This document shows positions 1 through 5,401 of a stretch of 17,403 nt of DNA, piece by piece. The notes beneath the pieces are model-generated. The model was given only the letters and a program-made list of their open reading frames with translations. It did no database searches and was not told the origin of the DNA. Each line of letters begins with the position of its first letter. The stretch's first letter is position 1. The translations under genes and the position numbers were made by a program. The stretch is from an uncultured bacterium (lineage in GTDB: Bacteria > Cyanobacteriota > Vampirovibrionia > Gastranaerophilales > Gastranaerophilaceae): NCBI GenBank assembly GCA_905211505.1, contig CAJMAX010000021.1, positions 1 to 17,403 of the forward strand. Reading direction: 5' to 3'.

Positions 1-229
1 TCCAAATCATTTGTAACTTAAAATATGACATACCGTTGCCTATCGTAGTATTCACATTATGTGCAACAAAAACGACACTTGAACATACAAATACTAACCC
101 GTATACTAAGTTTGCACGAATTACCCCTGTACCAAGCCAAATATCAAATACTACACCCAAAAAAGGGACAATCAGAAGTTCCGCGACAAAGCATGCCAAT
201 GTTAAAATTAAAAATATAGATAACGGCAT
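1..229 (-). CDS. Partial membrane protein of unknown function, cut by the left edge
   Basis: An open frame on the minus strand begins at the ATG at 229-227 and runs without a stop off the left end (76 codons visible). The translation is strongly hydrophobic: residues about 3-26 form one membrane segment (PLSIFLILTLACFVAELLIV) and about 38-56 a second (LVYGLVFVCSSVVFVAHN), joined by a short loop with VFDIWLGTGV. That makes it a likely inner-membrane protein. A weak purine-rich stretch (GTAGAGA) precedes the start. It lies 48 bp downstream of the XRE regulator on the same strand, with no visible terminator between, so the two may be co-transcribed. I do not recognise the family. Codon positions show no disruption, and the hydrophobic profile makes this a more credible gene than the opposite-strand frame over the same bases. 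Confidence 0.6.
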   Translation of the reverse strand, partial: MPLSIFLILTLACFVAELLIVPFLGVVFDIWLGTGVIRANLVYGLVFVCSSVVFVAHNVNTTIGNGMSYFKLQMIW

Positions 230-277
230 TCTCTACGGCGAATTGACATAAAACAACACACATAACAAATGTTATTA

Positions 278-508
278 CTAATTTTTTATACAAAATTCTG
301 CTAAAAAATCATCTAAATTTAAATTTAGAGCAGTAGCTATTCTCATAAAATTATATAAAGATAAAGACATTTCTCCCCGCTCAATAAAACCTATATAAGA
401 AAGACTACAATCAGCCATTTCAGCAAGTTTTTCCTGCGAAATTTTCTGCCGCATCCGTTCAATTTTTATCTTAAACCCAACTTCTTTTTTAAATTTATCT
501 TTATCCAT
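278..508 (-). CDS. Small XRE/Cro-type helix-turn-helix regulator, copy 1
   Basis: A 76-residue protein consisting almost entirely of one XRE-family (lambda Cro/cI-like) DNA-binding domain. The helix-turn-helix lies at about residues 24-45 (QEKLAEMADCSLSYIGFIERG), followed by the usual hydrophobic helix (LYNFMRIATALNLNLDDFLAEF). There is no sensor or oligomerisation domain, so it probably binds as a small dimer and acts as a local repressor or activator. It is transcribed away from the prepilin at 602. The roughly 90-bp region between them contains a 20-bp-period direct repeat, the obvious candidate operator. No Shine-Dalgarno sequence precedes the ATG at 508. A TATAAT box on the minus strand at 525-520 would place the transcript start about 5 nt from the ATG. 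It is paralogous to the regulator at 4298-4522: shared MDK start, G.KIK-ER, QE..AE..D.S..Y and a terminal D..L.E. The regulated target is inferred from position. Confidence 0.9.
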   Translation of the reverse strand: MDKDKFKKEVGFKIKIERMRQKISQEKLAEMADCSLSYIGFIERGEMSLSLYNFMRIATALNLNLDDFLAEFCIKN

Positions 509-519
509 TCTAATATCAT

Positions 520-525
520 ATTATA
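520..525 (-). promoter_or_regulatory. -10 box for XRE regulator copy 1 (near-leaderless transcript)
   Basis: TATAAT reads on the minus strand at 525-520, 11 nt upstream of the regulator's ATG at 508. Transcription would start about 5 nt before the start codon, which fits the absence of any Shine-Dalgarno sequence. I see no good -35 box at 17 bp. Confidence 0.4.
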
Positions 526-554
526 TTGACAATCATTACTCTATGTATAATAAT
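526..554 (+). promoter_or_regulatory. Probable promoter of prepilin 1
   Basis: A perfect TTGACA -35 box lies at 526-531. The best -10 candidates are AATAAT at 549-554 (17-bp spacing) and the better-matching TATAAT at 546-551 (14-bp spacing, preceded by TATG). The start site is therefore uncertain by a few bases. The -10 region runs into the tandem repeat at 551-590. Confidence 0.5.
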
Positions 555-590
555 AACTATATAGCTACTATAATAGTTATATAACTACAA
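551..590 (+). repeat. Two tandem 20-bp direct repeats, candidate XRE operator 1
   Basis: 551-570 and 571-590 match at 16 of 20 positions. Both begin TAATA, share the core TATATA, then [GA]CTAC. The core ACTAT/GTTAT also forms partial inverted pairs (AACTAT at 555-560 with ATAGTT at 573-578). The repeats sit between the divergent XRE gene and the prepilin, just upstream of the GGAGG ribosome binding site. A 20-bp period places both sites on the same face of the helix, as expected for cooperative binding of two regulator dimers. The binding role is inferred. Confidence 0.6.
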
Positions 591-601
591 ATGGAGGTCA
601 T

Positions 602-1348
602 ATGAAAATTAGAAAATCAAAGGGATTTACACTTGCAGAAGTCCTAATCACACTCGGGATAATAGGAGTTGTTGTGGCAATGACAATACCAACGTTACTT
701 GCAAACACAAGAAGTCAAGAATATCGTTCAAAATTTAAAAAAGCTATATCAACATTAAGTCAAGCTGCTCGTACTAATCAGGCTCAATATGGCTTTGACT
801 TCGCAGGAATCGATTCAACCTGTGGAAACAACGGAGCTACTCAAAATCCAGAAGAAAGACGTACCATTTGCGCAATATTAAATGCATCACTATCGGGTGC
901 TACATTCTATGAAACAGCATCAGAAATCCCGATGAGAAAAAATGGTAAAAATGTAAAATATACAATTACCTCAGAATATGCAGGGCCACATAACATTCAA
1001 CCAAACATGAATCACGCATACATACTATCAGATGGTTCAATAATTATGATTGAAAAAAAGCTCGGGTCTGTCGCTTCTTGCACTCTAGCTATAGGGAAAA
1101 AACTAGAAGATATATACAATACAGATGGAGACATGAGATACTGTCAAGGTTTTATTGATGTAAATGGTGCTTCTTTACCAAATAAAGAAGTCTCTTGCTC
1201 AAGCGGTTCAAATTCTCTGGCAAAAAACGATTGTATAGTAAAAAATGATGCTAAACACATGACAGACATATTTCCAATAAGATTTCATGATGGAATCGTG
1301 GAACCGGCAACTGCAGCAGGAAGATATATATTACAAACTGCAAAATAA
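602..1348 (+). CDS. Type IV prepilin / pseudopilin-like secreted protein, copy 1 (six cysteines)
   Basis: A 248-aa precursor with a class III (type IV pilin) signal. A short basic leader (residues 1-8, MKIRKSKG) is followed by F9-T-L-A-E13 and a long hydrophobic helix to about residue 35 (LITLGIIGVVVAMTIPTLLA). Prepilin peptidase PilD should cut between G8 and F9 and methylate F9; E13 is the conserved Glu5 of mature pilins. The rest is an extracytoplasmic globular domain with six cysteines (74, 90, 160, 181, 199, 211), suggesting three disulfides. It also has a DVNG-x3-LPNKEV segment at 186-197, like the C-terminal metal-binding loops of some pseudopilins. The start is fixed by GGAGG at 593-597. 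It is divergent from an XRE regulator and ends at a strong terminator. It is close to the prepilin at 4605 at both ends but divergent in the middle (about 95-155). It could be a minor pilin or a type II secretion-type pseudopilin; its partner assembly genes are not in the window. Confidence 0.93.
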   Translation: MKIRKSKGFTLAEVLITLGIIGVVVAMTIPTLLANTRSQEYRSKFKKAISTLSQAARTNQAQYGFDFAGIDSTCGNNGATQNPEERRTICAILNASLSGATFYETASEIPMRKNGKNVKYTITSEYAGPHNIQPNMNHAYILSDGSIIMIEKKLGSVASCTLAIGKKLEDIYNTDGDMRYCQGFIDVNGASLPNKEVSCSSGSNSLAKNDCIVKNDAKHMTDIFPIRFHDGIVEPATAAGRYILQTAK

Positions 1349-1350
1349 TA

Positions 1351-1385
1351 AAAAAAAGCTGCTAGATACACTAGCAGCTTTTTTT
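1351..1385. terminator. Bidirectional intrinsic terminator between prepilin 1 and secY
   Basis: A perfect 8-bp stem GCTGCTAG/CTAGCAGC (1358-1365 with 1371-1378) closes a 5-nt loop. It is flanked by seven A on the left and seven T on the right. The A/T arms give a U-tract in both directions, so it can end the prepilin (plus) and secY (minus) transcripts, which converge here. Confidence 0.9.
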
Positions 1386-1396
1386 ACTCTTTAAAT

Positions 1397-2734
1397 CTAT
1401 TCCTTTAAAAAAGATTCGTAATTTCTAGCTAACAGGTGAGTTCTTACCTGATTGATTAAATCAAGTGCAACACCAACCATGATGATTAGTGAAGTAGCAC
1501 CAATACCCTGCAAGGTTTCAATATGAGTCAAATAACTTGCAAAAGACGGAACCAATGCAATAATACCTAATCCCATAGCACCTATAAAGGTTGTTTTGGA
1601 TAATATCTTATCTAATGCTTCAGCTGTAGGTTTTCCCGGTTTAATCCCTGGGATCGAAGAACCGTATTTTTTCAAATTATCAGCGATATCTTTTGGCTGC
1701 ATATTTGGCATAATTGAAGCATAGAAAAATGTTAACGCAATAATTAAACCTACATACAAAAGATAATATGTAATTCCATCTGGACTCAAGTAGTGATTCA
1801 AGTTTAATACAAACGATTTTACCGCTGCAGACTTAAAATTAGCCTGACCAACTAATGCTAATATTGTTGATGGAAACAACAATATAGCAATAGCAAAGAT
1901 AATAGGCATTACACCACCCGGATTAAGTTTAAACGGAATAAAAGAATTCATACCACCATAAACTTTATTACCAATCTGTCTTTTTGGATTTACAATAATA
2001 ACCTTTCTCACAGCTTCCTGCATAATCACAATCAAAATCATTGCAAGGAAGAAGATTGCAAGCAAAACAAACAATCCCATCTGCATCTGTGAACTTGATT
2101 TAACAAGTTGCATAGTCCTTGAAGCATAGATTGGAATCCCTGAAAGGATACCGCAGAAAATAACAAGGGACCCCCCGTTACCAATACCGCGTTCTGTAAT
2201 CAATTCAGAAATCCACATAACAAGAACTGCACCTGCTGTCAAAACACATATTGAACTTGCATAGAATGCAACAGGATTAACCTGTGGCATTATTGCACCC
2301 GGCAAATGATGCAAGTACAACATGAAAATAAACGATTGAAAAATTGCCAAAACAACAGTGAATACTCTTGTATATTGCGACAATTTTCTTCTGCCTGCTT
2401 CGCCCTCTTCTTTTTGAAGTTTTTCCAATGATGGAATTACAACAGAAACAAGCTGAACAATAATTGATGATGTGATAAAAGGTCCAATACCCAAAGCTAG
2501 TATTGAAACTTTACCCAATGCACCACCTGAAAATAAATCAAGAAAACCTATGATATTATTTCCATTTGCGATATTTGCAAAAACTTGATTATTTATACCA
2601 TACAACGGCATTTGAACACCAAATCTCCAAACGGCAATCATCAGAAACGTAAACAAAATCTTTTGCTTCAATCCTGACGCATTCCACATTGACATCAAAT
2701 CATCTGTAGTAGGCATTTTTACACCTTGTGCCAT
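1397..2734 (-). CDS. secY: Preprotein translocase subunit SecY
   Basis: A 445-aa polytopic membrane protein, normal in length for SecY, the channel subunit of the SecYEG translocon. About ten hydrophobic segments are visible. The family's cytosolic loop EEGEAGRRKLSQYTR lies at about residues 109-123. The GIGNGGSL motif (about 183-190) and the GGxxPIIFA-type segment at about 273 are also typical. Its ATG overlaps the rplO stop codon by one base (TAATG), implying translational coupling. A second ATG at residue 7 is preceded by AAGGTG and could also be used. It is the last gene of a ribosomal-protein transcription unit and is followed directly by a terminator. The adk, map and infA genes that commonly follow secY in spc-type operons are absent here. 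It would insert the membrane proteins and export the prepilins encoded nearby, but that is a general role, not evidence of linkage. Confidence 0.98.
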   Translation of the reverse strand: MAQGVKMPTTDDLMSMWNASGLKQKILFTFLMIAVWRFGVQMPLYGINNQVFANIANGNNIIGFLDLFSGGALGKVSILALGIGPFITSSIIVQLVSVVIPSLEKLQKEEGEAGRRKLSQYTRVFTVVLAIFQSFIFMLYLHHLPGAIMPQVNPVAFYASSICVLTAGAVLVMWISELITERGIGNGGSLVIFCGILSGIPIYASRTMQLVKSSSQMQMGLFVLLAIFFLAMILIVIMQEAVRKVIIVNPKRQIGNKVYGGMNSFIPFKLNPGGVMPIIFAIAILLFPSTILALVGQANFKSAAVKSFVLNLNHYLSPDGITYYLLYVGLIIALTFFYASIMPNMQPKDIADNLKKYGSSIPGIKPGKPTAEALDKILSKTTFIGAMGLGIIALVPSFASYLTHIETLQGIGATSLIIMVGVALDLINQVRTHLLARNYESFLKE

Positions 2735-3183
2735 TATACTAACTCAACCTTTCCGCCAGCAGCTTCAATTTTTTCTTTTGCAGATGGAGTAACATAAGAA
2801 GCTTTAACAGTAACAGCTGATTTAATTTCTCCGTTACCTAAAACTCTTAAGCCAACGCAAGATGGATGGATTGTCAAAACTTCTTTCAATGAATCCAAAG
2901 AAACTTCTTTAAGACCTAAATCATCAAGTCTACCAACATTAATCTGAGCATAATTTTGCTTAGAATAAACTTGGAAACCTTTCAATTTTGGTAATCTTCT
3001 ATAAGCTGGCATTTGTCCGCCTTCAAAACCTCTTTTTGAAGCATTTCCTGATCTTTGACCTTCACCATTATGACCACGGCAAGAAGTTTTACCATGACCT
3101 GAAGAACGGCCTCTGCCTACTCTTTTAGATTTAGATGTAGAACCTTCTGCAGGTCTTAAATCTTCTAATGTTATATTTGACAT
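2734..3183 (-). CDS. rplO: 50S ribosomal protein L15
   Basis: A 149-aa protein with the typical L15 layout. A glycine/arginine-rich N-terminal extension threads into 23S rRNA (RVGRGRSSGHGKTSCRGHNG, about residues 21-40; GFEGGQMPAYRRLPKLKGF at about 52-70). A compact C-terminal domain follows and ends VTVKASYVTPSAKEKIEAAGG. Length and start (MSNITLEDLRPAEGS) match bacterial L15. A good ribosome binding site (AAAGAGGAAAT) precedes the ATG. It lies between rpmD and secY, the usual order of the spc operon, and its TAA stop shares a base with the secY start. Nothing looks unusual. Confidence 0.98.
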   Translation of the reverse strand: MSNITLEDLRPAEGSTSKSKRVGRGRSSGHGKTSCRGHNGEGQRSGNASKRGFEGGQMPAYRRLPKLKGFQVYSKQNYAQINVGRLDDLGLKEVSLDSLKEVLTIHPSCVGLRVLGNGEIKSAVTVKASYVTPSAKEKIEAAGGKVELV

Positions 3184-3232
3184 TTTATTTCCTCTTTCTT
3201 TGTACTTTATGATATTAACTTATAAATGGTAA

Positions 3233-3424
3233 CTATTTTACAATCTCAACCAAATGAGAAACTTTGTTAACCATACCCATAATAGTTGCACTAGCAGAAT
3301 GCTCTACAACTTGATCTTTTTTAGTCAATCCTAAACCTCTAACAACTTTACGTTGAGATTCAGATGTACCGATTAAACTTCTAACAAGCTTAATTTTAAC
3401 TGCGTTTGTTTTTTTATCTGTCAT
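3233..3424 (-). CDS. rpmD: 50S ribosomal protein L30
   Basis: A 63-aa protein with the compact L30 sequence pattern: [24 protein letters not shown] (residues about 10-33), then a conserved hydrophobic C-terminal part with [13 protein letters not shown] few extra N-terminal residues (MTDKKTNA) precede the conserved start of the fold. AAGGAA lies upstream of the ATG. The position between rpsE and rplO is the standard spc-operon order and supports the call independently of sequence. L30 is absent from some bacterial lineages, including most Cyanobacteria as I recall, so its presence is mildly informative about the lineage. Confidence 0.96.
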   Translation of the reverse strand: MTDKKTNAVKIKLVRSLIGTSESQRKVVRGLGLTKKDQVVEHSASATIMGMVNKVSHLVEIVK

Positions 3425-3463
3425 AATATTATTTCCTTATATTCAAAATATTCTATACAAAAA

Positions 3464-4096
3464 CTAATTTAAAAATTCAGCCATTGATAAGCCGCGTTTT
3501 TTAGCAACTTCATTGAATGGAGTCAAAGCTTTTAATGCCGCGATAGTAGCATTAGCTGCGTTCAATGGAGATTTTGAACCTAAAGATTTTGAAAGAATAT
3601 TTTCAATACCTGCAAGTTCTAATACAGAACGAACAGCACCACCTGCAATAATACCTGTACCTTCAGAAGCCGGTCTTAACATAACAGCACCTGCACCAGA
3701 TTTTCCAGTAATAGGGTGAGGAATAGTTGTTTTAAACACAGGAACTGTAATTACGTTCTTTCTACCGTCAGCAATAGCTTTTTGAATTGCAATAATAACT
3801 TCAGAAGCTTTTGCACAGCCAACACCAACTTGACCTTTTTGGTTACCAACAATAACGATAGCGCGGAAACTTAACTTTTTACCACCTTTAACAACTTTTG
3901 TTACACGGCTGATTTGAACAACTCTTTCAGTCCATTCAGATTGAGGTTTTTCTTCAGTTGTTTCGATTTTTTGTTTTCTGCCGCGACCTTTTCTGGCTCT
4001 TGCAGGTTTTTCCTCAGCAACAGCTTCAGTTGAAACTTCTTCAGTTTTTACTTCTTCTGCAGCTTCAGTAACTTTTAATTCTTCATTGTTTTCCAT
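3464..4096 (-). CDS. rpsE: 30S ribosomal protein S5 with an acidic N-terminal extension
   Basis: A 210-aa protein. The conserved S5 core starts at about residue 53 ([20 protein letters not shown]) with the double-stranded-RNA-binding-like N-terminal domain. It continues with the C-terminal domain ([22 protein letters not shown], then [22 protein letters not shown]). S5 lines the mRNA entry channel and takes part in decoding fidelity. The first ~52 residues are an extension rich in Glu, Ala and Thr ending in a basic [11 protein letters not shown] patch. E. coli S5 is 167 aa and lacks this; several other phyla have N-terminal extensions. The start is supported by GAAAGGT about 10 nt upstream of the ATG. 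It is the first gene of this transcription unit. The usual upstream partner rplR is missing and replaced by a ~150-nt leader and the second XRE/prepilin module. Confidence 0.97.
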   Translation of the reverse strand: MENNEELKVTEAAEEVKTEEVSTEAVAEEKPARARKGRGRKQKIETTEEKPQSEWTERVVQISRVTKVVKGGKKLSFRAIVIVGNQKGQVGVGCAKASEVIIAIQKAIADGRKNVITVPVFKTTIPHPITGKSGAGAVMLRPASEGTGIIAGGAVRSVLELAGIENILSKSLGSKSPLNAANATIAALKALTPFNEVAKKRGLSMAEFLN

Positions 4097-4244
4097 TGAT
4101 TTTTACCTTTCTTGTAATTTTACTTCTAATTATTAGAACATTTATATTCTCCAACCGGGCTAGGTTGAAAATTTCAGCAAATACGCCAAAATAAAGCTAA
4201 TTAAAGCCATATGGAAATCGTATTTGAACTTTTTAACTTCTGAC
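4097..4244 (-). promoter_or_regulatory. Long 5' leader of the rpsE operon
   Basis: From the predicted start site near 4244 to the rpsE ATG is about 147 nt with no open frame worth calling. It contains a small hairpin CAACC/GGTTG (4152-4156 with 4163-4167, 6-nt loop). Ribosomal-protein transcripts often carry autoregulatory leaders, but a 5-bp stem is weak evidence, and I list this mainly to describe the gene-free stretch. Confidence 0.3.
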
Positions 4245-4250
4245 AAAGAA

Positions 4251-4279
4251 AATATATATAAAAAAAAGCCCGTTGTCAA
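4251..4279 (-). promoter_or_regulatory. Promoter of the rpsE-rpmD-rplO-secY unit
   Basis: On the minus strand a perfect TTGACA -35 box (4279-4274) is followed, after exactly 17 bp, by TATATT (4256-4251). The spacer is T-rich. It begins 19 bp beyond the stop codon of the second XRE regulator, so the ribosomal block has its own start and is not simply the continuation of a longer ribosomal operon. Confidence 0.75.
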
Positions 4280-4297
4280 GCATTGTGTAAAGATTTC

Positions 4298-4522
4298 CTA
4301 AGATTTCTCTGTCAATAAATAATCTAAAGTTTTACCATAAAACTTTGCAAATTTGTGTGCATTTAATAAAGAAATTTGCTTATGCTTACCGCTTTCGACA
4401 TTTGAAACATAAACAGAACTCAAATCAAGACACTCTGCAACATGCTCTTGCGTTAATCCTCTTTTTAAACGTTCTAATTTTATATTCAATCCAAAAATCT
4501 TAAGCAAATCAATTTTATCCAT
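4298..4522 (-). CDS. Small XRE/Cro-type helix-turn-helix regulator, copy 2
   Basis: A 74-residue single-domain XRE protein. The helix-turn-helix spans about residues 24-45 (TQEHVAECLDLSSVYVSNVESG), followed by NAHKFAKFYGKTLDYLLTE. It has no other domain. It diverges from the prepilin at 4605, with 82 bp between the start codons. This mirrors the pair at 278-1348, and the two regulators share the MDK start, FG.NIKLER/G.KIKIER, QE..AE..D.S..Y and terminal D.LL.E patterns. No Shine-Dalgarno sequence precedes the ATG. A TATAAA box at 4536-4531 puts the expected transcript start within a few bases of it. Its own promoter overlaps the prepilin promoter, so binding at the 4561-4600 repeats could control both directions. 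The function is inferred from family and position. Confidence 0.9.
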   Translation of the reverse strand: MDKIDLLKIFGLNIKLERLKRGLTQEHVAECLDLSSVYVSNVESGKHKQISLLNAHKFAKFYGKTLDYLLTEKS

Positions 4523-4530
4523 AGTTTAAT

Positions 4531-4561
4531 TTTATAATCTTGACTTTATAAAATTAATCAA
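4531..4561 (-). promoter_or_regulatory. Probable promoter of XRE regulator copy 2
   Basis: On the minus strand TTGATT (4561-4556) lies 17 to 19 bp upstream of overlapping -10 candidates ATTATA (4538-4533) and TATAAA (4536-4531). The predicted start is almost at the ATG (4522), consistent with a leaderless mRNA. Its -35 box abuts the -10 box of the opposing prepilin promoter. Confidence 0.4.
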
Positions 4562-4568
4562 CTATTAT
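4540..4568 (+). promoter_or_regulatory. Promoter of prepilin 2
   Basis: TTGACT (4540-4545), a 17-bp spacer and TATTAT (4563-4568) form a good housekeeping-type promoter. The -10 box lies inside the first copy of the 20-bp repeat, so a protein bound there would block RNA polymerase; this suggests repression rather than activation. Confidence 0.65.
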
Positions 4569-4600
4569 TTAAATACATAAACTATCGTTTAAATTAGGAG
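4561..4600 (+). repeat. Two tandem 20-bp-period direct repeats, candidate XRE operator 2
   Basis: 4561-4580 and 4581-4600 share ACTAT, two variable bases, then TTTAAAT, repeated at exactly 20 bp (the base before each is also A). Their distance to the prepilin ATG (repeat starts 44 and 24 bp upstream) is almost the same as in the first module (cores 46 and 26 bp upstream). The core sequence is related to but not identical with that of module 1, consistent with each regulator having its own site. Confidence 0.6.
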
Positions 4601-4604
4601 GATT

Positions 4605-5345
4605 ATGAATAGAGGGTTCACTTTAGCAGAAGTACTAATTACACTCGGAATAATAGGAGTAGTTGCAGCAATGACCATTCCAACACTTATGGCCAACATC
4701 AACGGACATAAATTCCGCTCTCAGTTTAAAAAATCCCTTTCAACAGTAAACCAAGCTGTAAGAATGAATGTCGCAAAGTACGACTACAATTTCGCCTCAG
4801 TATCCACAAACTGCATAAATGCGGCAACAGACCATCCCGAGAATACAATGTCCATCTGCGCTATGTTTAACGGGGCACTCGCAGGACATGCAGTAACCGA
4901 TTACACCAGACTTAAGGATCCAAAAGGAAATCTTTACTACGAAGAGTTCCTATCAAAAGGAAGACCAAGTGATTCCCAAATACAAAACAAAGGAGTGAAT
5001 TTATATTATTATCAAATGGCTGACGGAGCATTATTCGCTTTCCATGCTCCATTTGGCAATGGAGATGTATCTTGTACACTACAAAATCGCAGATTGGAAG
5101 ACGCAATGAAAGATGCCAGATTTCAAACATACTGCATTGCATGGCTTGACGTTAATGGAGTAAGTTTGCCAAACAAAGAGGTTAGGTGTTCTGATGGAAA
5201 AGCTCACTCAACAGACATTAACGCGAATTGCATTGTTCCAAACAGTCCAAAATACATGGGAGATGTCTTCCCAATTGCCCTGTATGATGAATCTGCATCC
5301 CCAGCTTCTGCTGCGGCAAAATATGTCTTAAACACTTCAAAATAA
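4605..5345 (+). CDS. Type IV prepilin / pseudopilin-like secreted protein, copy 2 (six cysteines)
   Basis: A 246-aa precursor. The leader is very short (MNRG); PilD cleavage is expected between G4 and F5, with E9 as the conserved Glu5 of the mature protein and a hydrophobic helix to about residue 31 (LITLGIIGVVAAMTIPTLMA). The globular part has cysteines at 70, 85, 157, 177, 195 and 209, spaced almost as in the first prepilin. It also shares the DVNG-x-SLPNKEV segment (182-193), the DVFPI stretch and the PASAAAKYVLNTSK tail. The central part (about 92-150) differs strongly from copy 1. AGGAGG at 4596-4601 fixes the start. The divergent XRE gene and the repeat operator lie immediately upstream; leuC follows on the same strand but with its own promoter. 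It is probably a minor pilin or pseudopilin surface component; assembly machinery is not in the window. Confidence 0.93.
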   Translation: MNRGFTLAEVLITLGIIGVVAAMTIPTLMANINGHKFRSQFKKSLSTVNQAVRMNVAKYDYNFASVSTNCINAATDHPENTMSICAMFNGALAGHAVTDYTRLKDPKGNLYYEEFLSKGRPSDSQIQNKGVNLYYYQMADGALFAFHAPFGNGDVSCTLQNRRLEDAMKDARFQTYCIAWLDVNGVSLPNKEVRCSDGKAHSTDINANCIVPNSPKYMGDVFPIALYDESASPASAAAKYVLNTSK

Positions 5346-5348
5346 ATA

Positions 5349-5377
5349 TTTACCGTATGCCCACTTTGTGATAAAAT
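5349..5377 (+). promoter_or_regulatory. Extended -10 promoter of leuC
   Basis: TTTACC (5349-5354), 17 bp, then TAAAAT (5372-5377) directly preceded by TGA, which satisfies the TGn extended -10 motif. The -35 box starts 4 bp after the prepilin 2 stop codon. The leader before the leuC ATG is only about 18 nt, leaving no room for a leucine attenuator or T-box. Confidence 0.6.
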
Positions 5378-5401
5378 AAAACCAAAAAAGAGGGACGAAT
5401 T

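Noticed and set aside
36..251. A 71-codon open frame on the plus strand at the left end
   Set aside because: It lies opposite a more convincing, strongly hydrophobic minus-strand frame that runs off the window. The plus product is Thr/Asn/Lys-rich with no domain, and no ribosome binding site was seen.
551..590. CRISPR-like or microsatellite reading of the tandem 20-bp repeats
   Set aside because: Only two adjacent imperfect copies without spacers; the position between divergent genes fits an operator better.
3513..3719. Plus-strand open frame inside rpsE
   Set aside because: Antisense shadow of a conserved ribosomal protein gene; no independent start signals.
5346..5401. Leucine-responsive attenuator or riboswitch before leuC
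   Set aside because: The predicted transcript leader is only about 18 nt, too short for either.
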